DNA from: VAXT01 sp963774625 | GTDB taxonomy: Bacteria; Actinomycetota; Thermoleophilia; Gaiellales; Gaiellaceae | DNA: 64,000 bases | Direction: 5' to 3' | Assembly (NCBI GenBank): GCA_963774625.1 | Contig: CAVZFQ010000013.1 | Location: 434,001 to 498,000, forward strand | In this document: positions 57,558 through 64,000 of the stretch, piece by piece | How positions within the stretch are numbered: the first letter of the stretch is position 1 | How the letters are laid out: every line of letters begins with the position of its first letter | Program-made: the position numbers and the translations under genes | Notes under the pieces: model-generated | Seen by the model: only the letters and a program-made list of their open reading frames with translations | Databases searched by the model: none | Told to the model about the DNA's origin: nothing

Positions 57558-60500
57558 CTACGGCGTGACGTTGTTGATGATCACGTCGCCGCGGCCGACC
57601 GTCACACCCGCGACGGTGACCACGTTGACCGAGCCGAGCAGGACGCGTCCGGCCTCGGGCACCGCACCTGCGGTCACCGAGCCGTTGACCGTCCACGACG
57701 AACCGCCCGGCCGCACGGCGTCAGCGTCGGTGATCGACACCGAGCCGAGTGCGGGGTTCTCGAACGTGTCGACGTAGTTGTACGTCGTCGTCCCCGCCGG
57801 GACGTCGAATCCGTCGACGTCGACCTGATACGTGGCGGCCGTCGGGTTCGCCAGCGTGACCGACTCCTCGGAGTCGCCGTCCGCACTCTGAGCGACGAGC
57901 GTCCGAGTCGTGCAGGTCGCATCGCTGCAGCGGAAGACGAAGAGGTCGAGGTCGGCTGCCGGGTCTGACGGGCTGCCGATCGTCGCCCGGAAGGACGTCG
58001 TGCCTGCCGGGATCGTCGTCGTGTAGTGCTGCAACTCGTGGTGCGCGATGCTGAACGGGCCCCTTCGGGCGCTACCGAGACCCGAGCCAACGGCCCGGCC
58101 GGTGAACGTCGCGAAGTTGTTCGTCAGCGAGTACGTCCGAGGCACCGGAACGCCGACCTGTGCGGTCGGGATGATGTCCGGGTTCGGCGAGACGCTGACG
58201 CCGAAGAGCGACGCCGTCAGCGTGAACGGCGCGTTTGCGACGTCAGACGTGCGCCGTGCCTCGACGGTCACCTCCCACACACCGGCGGTCGCGTCAGCGG
58301 CCGTCCGGCTGAGCGGGTCACCGGTCGCACAACCTGCGACGACCGGCAGGTAGCACGACGTGCTCGCGTTCGAGTCGATGCCGAGGCCCCACGGGTGGAA
58401 GCGCAAGAAGCGAACCTGTCCCGTGCCGGCCTCGTTGCTCGGGCCTGTCATGTCCACCTTCAGGACCGGGCTGCCTGCCGGGACGCGGAAGAAGAAGCGC
58501 TGCACCTGGTTCCGGCCGGCCATCCCGGTCTTCGTGACCGCGTAGCCGTTGGCTGCGGTCAGCGTGTCGGGGACGATGACGGTGTTCATGGTCTGGTACT
58601 CGATCCCGTCGGTGGACGAGTTGTCCAGGTTCAGGATCGCGGAGTGGATACCCGTGCTGGACGGGTTGACCTGCACGGGAACCTGCGTCGGAACGTTGTG
58701 GCGAAGCAGAACGTTGTTCTGCGACGAGAACGTGCCGTCGTTGCCGACCCACCGGAGGTGGTACAGCACCGGCCGGGTCGGGCCGGAGGTTCGGGTGAAC
58801 GTGTAGGTGCGGGTGTACGACTGACCGAGCGTGACGCCCTCGCGATCGAAGATGCCGTGGCCGAAGCCGGGCTCGAAGAGGAAGTCGCTCAGGATCGTGT
58901 TCACGCGAACACGTGACGTGATGTTCACGGGCTCCACGCGGTCCTTGAGCAGCTCCCACGCAGCGGGGACGTTGATCAGGCCGTTGCCCTGGTCGGCGGC
59001 GTTGTAGTCGCCGAGGTAACGAGCCGTCGAGTTGAACGCCATCCTCAGCTCGGCGGCATGGTGAGACACCCCTCTCTGCCTGGCCGCACTGACCAGGAGC
59101 GCAGCCGCGCCCGCGGACTGAGGAGCGGCCATCGAGGTGCCGTTGAACATGCCGTAACCGGGCGGAAGCGTGTGCACGCCTGCGACCGGCTGGCCGACCT
59201 GCCAGGTGGGCACGGTCGAGATCGCCGCGCCTGGCGCAACGATCTGTGGCTTGAACGAGCCATCCTCGGTCGGGCCACGTGAGCTGAACGGATGGAGATT
59301 GTCCACGGCAGTCGAGTCCGAGCCGTAGTTCTTCTGCCAGGTCTCCTTGTGGATGTACGCACCGACTGCCATCGCCTTGGTGGCCACGGCCGGGTCGCCG
59401 ATCGTGTTCTCGCCCGGCCCGCTGTTGCCGGCGGACAGGAACATCTGGACGTCGTTGTCGTCGATCAGGCGGTTGTAGAGAACAGCACGCGTGTTGGTCG
59501 GGTCGTCGACGTTGAGCGCCGGCAGCCCGCCGATGCTCATGTTGACGACGTCGACGTTCGCCTGCTCGATCACGAAGATCATGCCTTCGATCAGAGCGTG
59601 CGAGGTGCAGCCCGCGGTGAAGAGGCACGCGCGGACCGAGACGAGCTTCGCTCCGGGTGCGGCACCGCTCATCTGGCCGCCGAAGAGGCTGTTTCCGGCA
59701 GTGATGCCCGCAACGTGGGAGCCGTGCGCGCCGGAGACGATGCCGATGTTGACCCAGTAGAGGCCGGAGATCTGCGCGGCCTCTGGCTGGACGACGAACG
59801 GAACCGACTCACGAATCGGCGTCGCCGGGTTGTCATGGCCGAAGCGGCCAATGTCGCGGTCGATGCTGAAGTCCTGCATCGGCGACTCGTCGGCGAGGCT
59901 GCTGTCGTTGTCGGAGTCGATGAGCAGGACGTCGTCCGTGGTCGTGGTGTCGCTTCCCGGCTGCCAGAGCATCAGGAAGAAGTCACCGCACGTAGCGTCG
60001 CGGTCGAGGTCCGACCCGCAGGCGATGCCGTACTCGCTGGTGGCACCGAGCAGGTCCTCACGCATGCGAGCGACGCGGTACTGGCCGTTCGGAATGCCCG
60101 TGTAGGTGCGACCGAACTGGACCGTCGTGCCGTCCGTGACCGGCGTGAGCACTCCGGTGAAGAACCGCCAGGTCGGGTCGCCGTCCGTGGCCGGATGCGT
60201 ATAGGTCACCCAGTCCTGGATCTTCGGAGCACCCGTGCTCGTCGTGTTCAGGCTGGGGTGGTCGAGGTCGACGCCGGAATCGACGATGCCGACCGTGACC
60301 CCGCGACCGTCCCAGGACGGATGGGCCTGGACGAACTGCGCCGCGCCCGTGTCACGGGTCGGCATGTACGGGTTGCTGCGAGGCGTGCTCGCATCCGGCG
60401 CAGGCTGTGGCGTCGGGTTGACCGCACCGTCAGGATGAGGATCCGGCAACGGAACGACTGCGTCGACGTTGATCGCCTGGATGCCCGCGAGCTTCGAAGC

Positions 60501-60809
60501 AGACTCCGCCTTGCGTAGCGGCATGAGCACCCGCACATAGCCAAGCCTGTTGTGGCGGTAAACGACCTTGCCGCCGAGCTTCCGCAGCTTTTTCACCACA
60601 GGAGCAGTCTTGTAACGCGGTGTGACGACGAGCAGCGAGACTCTCGCGACGCCGTGCGAGCGCTTCTTCGCGAGTAGTGCGTGGTCTTGCTTGGAGAACT
60701 TGCTCTTGAGCTGGTGGGGCTTCGACGCCGCGCTGGCGCCGATCACGACGAGGCATGCGGCTGCAACAGCAACAAGCCCCGCGAGGACACCCCCTCTGAT
60801 CCCTGACAA
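57558..60809 (-). CDS. Secreted subtilisin-like (S8) serine protease, large
   Basis: TTG at 60809 follows GAGGGAGAGGAG. The 1083-residue protein has a signal peptide (core LAGLVAVAAACLVVIGASAA), an inhibitor-like propeptide (about 50-118) and the S8 domain. Catalytic Asp177 (VGIVDSGVDLDHP), His362 (GAHGSHVAGIT), oxyanion Asn462 (SAGNSGP) and Ser559 (NGTSMAAPQ) are all present. A long insert (about 190-350) sits between Asp and His, as in tripeptidyl-peptidase-type and large bacterial subtilases. The C-terminal 450 residues are beta-rich, with an adhesion- or PPC-like part. It should digest extracellular protein. Confidence 0.95.
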   Translation of the reverse strand: MSGIRGGVLAGLVAVAAACLVVIGASAASKPHQLKSKFSKQDHALLAKKRSHGVARVSLLVVTPRYKTAPVVKKLRKLGGKVVYRHNRLGYVRVLMPLRKAESASKLAGIQAINVDAVVPLPDPHPDGAVNPTPQPAPDASTPRSNPYMPTRDTGAAQFVQAHPSWDGRGVTVGIVDSGVDLDHPSLNTTSTGAPKIQDWVTYTHPATDGDPTWRFFTGVLTPVTDGTTVQFGRTYTGIPNGQYRVARMREDLLGATSEYGIACGSDLDRDATCGDFFLMLWQPGSDTTTTDDVLLIDSDNDSSLADESPMQDFSIDRDIGRFGHDNPATPIRESVPFVVQPEAAQISGLYWVNIGIVSGAHGSHVAGITAGNSLFGGQMSGAAPGAKLVSVRACLFTAGCTSHALIEGMIFVIEQANVDVVNMSIGGLPALNVDDPTNTRAVLYNRLIDDNDVQMFLSAGNSGPGENTIGDPAVATKAMAVGAYIHKETWQKNYGSDSTAVDNLHPFSSRGPTEDGSFKPQIVAPGAAISTVPTWQVGQPVAGVHTLPPGYGMFNGTSMAAPQSAGAAALLVSAARQRGVSHHAAELRMAFNSTARYLGDYNAADQGNGLINVPAAWELLKDRVEPVNITSRVRVNTILSDFLFEPGFGHGIFDREGVTLGQSYTRTYTFTRTSGPTRPVLYHLRWVGNDGTFSSQNNVLLRHNVPTQVPVQVNPSSTGIHSAILNLDNSSTDGIEYQTMNTVIVPDTLTAANGYAVTKTGMAGRNQVQRFFFRVPAGSPVLKVDMTGPSNEAGTGQVRFLRFHPWGLGIDSNASTSCYLPVVAGCATGDPLSRTAADATAGVWEVTVEARRTSDVANAPFTLTASLFGVSVSPNPDIIPTAQVGVPVPRTYSLTNNFATFTGRAVGSGLGSARRGPFSIAHHELQHYTTTIPAGTTSFRATIGSPSDPAADLDLFVFRCSDATCTTRTLVAQSADGDSEESVTLANPTAATYQVDVDGFDVPAGTTTYNYVDTFENPALGSVSITDADAVRPGGSSWTVNGSVTAGAVPEAGRVLLGSVNVVTVAGVTVGRGDVIINNVTP

Positions 60810-60913
60810 AATGGAACTCCTCTCCCTCTTGTTTTAGAGCGATCGACTTCCCCCCGGGCACTCATTCAGGCACGCCGAACGCCGCAGGCGACCCCGTCCT
60901 CGGAGCTGGGTAG

Positions 60914-60942
60914 ATGATTCTCTATCTCGGTACGTCTGTCAA
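60914..60942 (-). promoter_or_regulatory. Sigma70-type promoter of the subtilase gene
   Basis: On the minus strand TTGACA (60942-60937, perfect) and AATCAT (60919-60914, 4/6) are separated by 17 bp. This gives a leader of about 100 nt before the TTG start. Confidence 0.65.
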
Positions 60943-60979
60943 GCGAAACTTGGTGATTTTTGGCGGAACGTGCAGCGCT

Positions 60980-62311
60980 TTAGTCACCGTGGGGCTTCGC
61001 CATCGCGCGCAGGTCTAGCGCCTTGTCCAGCGTCTCTTCGTCGACCCCGGCGTCTCGCGCAACGTCGCGCAGCGGGCGGCCGCTGGCAGCGGCTTCCTTC
61101 ACGATCTCCGTGGCCTTGTCGTAGCCGATGTACGGGTTGAGCGCGGTCGCGGCCGAGAGCGTCAGCTCCGCATAGCGCTCCGCTTGCTCGCGGTTGGCCT
61201 CGATGCCGTCGACACAGTTCTCGGCGAGCAGCCGTGCGCCTGCGGCCAGCAGGCGGATCGAGTCGAGCAGGTTGCGCGCGATCAGAGGGACGAACACGTT
61301 CAGCTCGAGGTGGCCCTGCATGCCCCCGACCGTGATCGCCATGTCGTTGCCGATCGCCTGTGCGGACACCTGCGTGACGACCTCGGGGATGACCGGGTTC
61401 ACCTTGCCGGGCATGATCGAGCTGCCCTTCTGGAGCTCGGGGAGCGTGATCTCCGCCAGGCCGGCCCGGGGGCCAGAGCCGAGCAGGCGCAGGTCGTTGG
61501 CGATCTTCGTCAGCGACACGGCAACGGTCTTCAGAGCGCCGGAAGCCTCGACGAGGGCGTCGCGCGCGCCCTGAGCCTCGAACGGGTCGGCGGGCGGTGA
61601 GATCTTCAGCCCCGTCTCCTCGGTGAGGCGGCGGCGTACGCGCTCCGCGAACTCGGGGTGCGTGTTCAGGCCCGTGCCGACCGCTGTTCCGCCCAGTGGG
61701 ATCTGCCCGACGCGCTCGAGGGTCGACCCGACGCGGGCGACGCTCTGTCGGATCTGCGCCGCGTAGCCCGAGAATTCCTGGCCGAGCGTCACCGGAACGG
61801 CGTCCATCAGGTGCGTCCGGCCGGACTTGACGACGTCGTCGAACTCGAGCGCCTTCCTCTGCAAGGACCCGGCGAGTTGCTCGAGGGCCGGGAGCAGGTC
61901 GTTGGTCAGCTGGTCGAGCGCTGCCAGATGGACGGCCGAGGGGAAGACGTCGTTCGACGACTGGCCCATGTTGACGTCGTCGTTGGCGTGTACCCCTTCG
62001 CCGGCTAGGGAGGCGATGACCTCGTTCGCGTTCATGTTCGACGACGTGCCCGACCCGGTCTGGAAGACGTCGATCGGGAACTGATCGGCCAGCTCGCCCG
62101 TGGCGACCCGGTCGGCGGCGGCCGCGATGCGCTCGGCCTTCTCGGCATCGAGGAGCCCCAGTTCGGCGTTCACCCGTGCGGCCGCTGCCTTGATACGGCC
62201 GAGCCAGGCGGCGACGGAGGGCGGAATCGGCTGGCCGGAAACCTGGAAGTTCTCGACGGCTTTACGGGTCTCCACGCCCCAGAGCTCCTGCCTCTCGTCG
62301 GTCGCCGCCAC
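60980..62311 (-). CDS. fumC: Fumarate hydratase class II
   Basis: FumC interconverts fumarate and malate in the TCA cycle. The 443-residue protein (GTG 62311) has FQTGSGTSSNMNANEVIASL, VNMGQSSNDVFPSAVHLAAL, KSGRTHLMDAVPVTLGQEF and the superfamily signature GSSIMPGKVNPVIPEV. The C-terminus is KALDLRAMAKPHGD. A longer ATG start at 62419 would run through the structured region at 62344-62509 and adds no conserved sequence, so the GTG start is preferred. GGAGG lies just before the GTG. Confidence 0.95.
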   Translation of the reverse strand: MAATDERQELWGVETRKAVENFQVSGQPIPPSVAAWLGRIKAAAARVNAELGLLDAEKAERIAAAADRVATGELADQFPIDVFQTGSGTSSNMNANEVIASLAGEGVHANDDVNMGQSSNDVFPSAVHLAALDQLTNDLLPALEQLAGSLQRKALEFDDVVKSGRTHLMDAVPVTLGQEFSGYAAQIRQSVARVGSTLERVGQIPLGGTAVGTGLNTHPEFAERVRRRLTEETGLKISPPADPFEAQGARDALVEASGALKTVAVSLTKIANDLRLLGSGPRAGLAEITLPELQKGSSIMPGKVNPVIPEVVTQVSAQAIGNDMAITVGGMQGHLELNVFVPLIARNLLDSIRLLAAGARLLAENCVDGIEANREQAERYAELTLSAATALNPYIGYDKATEIVKEAAASGRPLRDVARDAGVDEETLDKALDLRAMAKPHGD

Positions 62312-62343
62312 GCCTCCGAGTTTAGCCCCGGCTCTCGGGAGCG

Positions 62344-62509
62344 CTAGGAGGGTTTGGTGGAATTGACTCGTCGCCGGGGTGCGATGGTCGTTCCGGGGCA
62401 AGGACGCAGGGAGCCCCAATGCTTTTCAGCATTGGGGCGACTGAGGACGCCGCCTCGGGGCGAGCAGCGCGGCCCGGCGGCACAGATCCATTTCGTCAAA
62501 CCCTCCTAG
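62344..62509 (+). ncRNA. Candidate rod-like structured RNA (or MITE-like inverted repeat)
   Basis: The outer arms CTAGGAGGGTTTG (62344-62356) and CAAACCCTCCTAG (62497-62509) are perfect inverse copies. Inside, long stretches pair (for example 62370-62399 with 62450-62481). The tip is a perfect 11-bp hairpin: GCCCCAATGCT (62413-62423), loop TTTC, AGCATTGGGGC (62428-62438). In the imperfect parts most arm differences are T-G or G-T pairs on the plus strand, about nine against two A-C. That suggests selection on a plus-strand RNA. The size and rod shape resemble 6S-type RNAs, but no family signature can be confirmed. It sits between fumC and the small gene at 62506. Confidence 0.5.
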
Positions 62510-62697
62510 GAAGCTTGCGAGCTGTCAGGCCGGAGCATCGTGTAGACGAGCAAGCCGATGAACGGAAACACGAGCATCGCCACGGCCCACAGTGCCTTGG
62601 ACCCGCCGGAGAGATCAGCCCGCTTGAAGACGTCGAACAACGCCCGGACCCAGAAGACGAGAAAGAGCGCGATGATGGCGAGAATGAGGAGCCGCAT
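62506..62697 (-). CDS. PLDc_N-type small membrane protein
   Basis: The 63-residue product is LLILAIIALFLVFWVRALFD-VFKRADLSGGSKALWAVAML and then FPFIGLLVYTML. Two helices and a GGSK loop match the phospholipase-D N-terminal-like domain seen in the larger protein at 30982, but no SHOCT domain follows. The ATG is at 62697. Its stop overlaps the outer stem of the structured region by four bases. Confidence 0.75.
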   Translation of the reverse strand: MRLLILAIIALFLVFWVRALFDVFKRADLSGGSKALWAVAMLVFPFIGLLVYTMLRPDSSQAS

Positions 62698-62725
62698 GAG
62701 CCTGCGACGAGCTTACTCAAGCTGG

Positions 62726-62983
62726 CTAGATCAGGCGTAGTCGCCGGCGCTCCGGCGGGAACTCACGCAGCGCGCGGCGAACCAGCTCGGAGAGATCGGC
62801 GGGAGTGGCCCAGCCGACATAGCCGCAGCGAGCGCACTCGCCGGCTTCGACGCTGCCCGAGCCGTTGGCGACTTTACGCCGCTCACCGCATCCGAGACAT
62901 TCAACCGTTACGCGATCCACCTCACTGCTTTCGGCACAAGCCAACGAGCGGGCCTCCCTCGGATGAGGGATGCGCAGGCTCAT
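62726..62983 (-). CDS. Small zinc-ribbon protein
   Basis: The 85-residue product has VECLGCGERRKVANGSGSVE and AGECARCGYVGWATPADLSE. Two CxxC pairs form a zinc ribbon, followed by a C-terminal helix rich in Leu and Arg (ELVRRALREFPPERRRLRLI). A nucleic-acid or protein-binding role is possible; none can be assigned. Confidence 0.7.
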   Translation of the reverse strand: MSLRIPHPREARSLACAESSEVDRVTVECLGCGERRKVANGSGSVEAGECARCGYVGWATPADLSELVRRALREFPPERRRLRLI

Positions 62984-63020
62984 TCGCCCGGGGCGGTGAG
63001 AGCACCTCCCACGGACCGGG

Positions 63021-64000
63021 CTAGTCGGTGGAGTACTTGGGCTGGACCTTCTCCCCCCGAATGTGTGCGATCGCGTTGTTCGCCGCGATCGCGGCCTCGC
63101 CCATACCGATCGTGATCAGCGTGATCTTGCCCGGATAACCGGCCACGTCACCCGCGGCGTAGATCCGCGGGAGGTTCGTCTCCATCGTCATCGGGTCGAC
63201 CTTCAGCTGCCGCTTGCCCTCCAGCTCGATGCCCCACTCCGCGATCGCGCCCAGGTGAGAGTGGAAGCCGAGCAGCGTGATGAGCGCCTCGCAATCGACG
63301 CGCTCGACCTCGCCGGTGGTCGTGTTCTCGATGGACACGGCCTGGATCGAACCGTCCCCGTGCACCTCGCGCACCTCGTGCGGAGTCATGATCCGGACGC
63401 GCCCCTCTTCCTCGAGCTTCTTCGCCTCGTTCAGGGATGACTCGAGTGCGCGGAAGCGGTCACGACGATGCACGAGCGCGATCGGCGTACGGGCCGTGTC
63501 CTGGAGGCCGAGCGTCCAGTCGAGCGCCGAATCGCCGCCGCCGACGATCACGCAGGCCTTGTCCTTGAACACCTCTTTCTGGCGCACGAAGTAGTGCAGC
63601 CCCTTGCCCTCCCACCGATCGATGTCGTCGACGCCCAGCTTGCGCGGCTCGAAGGCTCCGTGCCCGGCGGTGACGATCAGCGCGCGCGACAGGTACGGCC
63701 CGCCTTTGGCCGTCGCCAGCGCGAAGAGCTCCTCTCCGTTCTCGTCGACGCGCTCGAGCGTCTTGGCCTCCTCGCCGAGAATGACCTCGGCTCCGTACTG
63801 GAGACCTTGCTCCGCGCACATGTCGACGAGCTTCTGACCGAGGATCTTGGGGTGGCCGGCCACGTCGTAGACGTGCTTCTCGGGATAGGTCGCAGCGACC
63901 TGGCCGCCGAGCTGCTCGAGGCTCTCGACGATACGCACTGATGCGTCGCGGTGACCGGCGTAGTAGGCGGCGGCGAGCCCGGTCGGACCTGCTCCCAGGA
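63021..64000 (-). CDS. Ferredoxin/flavodoxin-NADP+ reductase-type flavoprotein (5' end beyond the window)
   Basis: The frame is open to the right edge. The first visible residues are LGAGPTGLAAAYYAGHRDAS, the FAD-binding motif. YDVAGHPKILGQKLVDMC, VGGGDSALDWTLGLQDTART (NADP-binding motif GGGDSA) and IYAAGDVAGYPGKITLITIG (second FAD motif) follow. There is no CxxC active-site pair of thioredoxin reductase, so it fits the thioredoxin-reductase-like ferredoxin-NADP reductase group. It would supply reduced ferredoxin or take electrons from NADPH. It is not lipoamide dehydrogenase, the missing E3. Confidence 0.88.
   Translation of the reverse strand, partial: LGAGPTGLAAAYYAGHRDASVRIVESLEQLGGQVAATYPEKHVYDVAGHPKILGQKLVDMCAEQGLQYGAEVILGEEAKTLERVDENGEELFALATAKGGPYLSRALIVTAGHGAFEPRKLGVDDIDRWEGKGLHYFVRQKEVFKDKACVIVGGGDSALDWTLGLQDTARTPIALVHRRDRFRALESSLNEAKKLEEEGRVRIMTPHEVREVHGDGSIQAVSIENTTTGEVERVDCEALITLLGFHSHLGAIAEWGIELEGKRQLKVDPMTMETNLPRIYAAGDVAGYPGKITLITIGMGEAAIAANNAIAHIRGEKVQPKYSTD

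Noticed and set aside
62311..62419. Longer fumC start at 62419
   Set aside because: The added codons fall in the inverted-repeat region and show no conserved fumarase sequence.

Overview
The window is high-GC DNA with dense, short-spaced genes, many GTG/TTG starts, several apparently leaderless genes (TANNNT 6-7 nt before the start codon) and Actinomycetota-type families. The gene set (RDD protein, long cytosolic sulfatases, LAL-type LuxR regulator, DUF7144, HdeD, BrkB and many small membrane proteins) suggests a soil or sediment actinobacterium, most likely of the Thermoleophilia. That placement is an inference from protein character, not a computed phylogeny. It is probably a metagenome-derived contig. 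A run of 51 G at 5267-5317 joins two genes that are both cut, and 3.9-20.5 kb carries many frameshifts.

Layout. 1-3.8 kb: partial RDD protein, NfeD-like protein, a CxPxR sulfatase and a small conserved protein. 3.9-5.27 kb: a DHA2-type MFS exporter, frameshifted and truncated at the G-run. 5.3-19.5 kb (minus strand, very GC-rich): one closely packed series read zwf, GH15 glucosidase, GMC oxidoreductase, aldose 1-epimerase, CPA2 antiporter, ndh, cydA, cydB, cydD, cydC. It links sugar release and oxidation to type II NADH dehydrogenase and cytochrome bd. 19.7-31.4 kb: DUF2254, CMD protein, MalT-like LuxR regulator, AI-2E protein, CPA1 antiporter, and a second sulfatase in a likely operon with its formylglycine-generating enzyme, a ZIP transporter and a DUF202 protein. 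31.4-41.3 kb: intact MFS exporter, HerA-like ATPase and a run of small membrane, channel and stress-type proteins. 41.3-50.2 kb: pyruvate/2-oxoacid dehydrogenase E1 alpha, E1 beta and E2, four small cytosolic genes including lipB, an HD-GYP protein, a cupin and lipA. 50.2-60.8 kb: large exported proteins (BNR propeller, orphan sugar-binding lipoprotein, RHH-TM-propeller protein, subtilase). 60.9-64 kb: fumC, a candidate structured RNA, two small proteins and a partial ferredoxin-NADP reductase-type flavoprotein.

Main new signals. (1) An inverted repeat TCATCC-N5-GGATGA recurs, exactly or degenerately, in five divergent intergenic regions between 1 and 31 kb. It lies before both sulfatases, the cut MFS gene, zwf, DUF2254, the antiporter/AI-2E pair and the SHOCT protein. 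Its half-site equals the core of the E. coli MalT box, and a MalT-like LAL regulator is encoded in the middle of this region. (2) A 166-nt near-perfect rod-like inverted repeat (62344-62509) has mismatches that are nearly all G-U wobbles when read on the plus strand, as expected of a folded RNA. (3) An Arc-type ribbon-helix-helix domain runs in frame through a transmembrane helix into an exported beta-propeller, with GATATC operator-like repeats at its promoter. (4) Two divergent gene pairs appear to share one overlapping -10 element for leaderless transcription in both directions.
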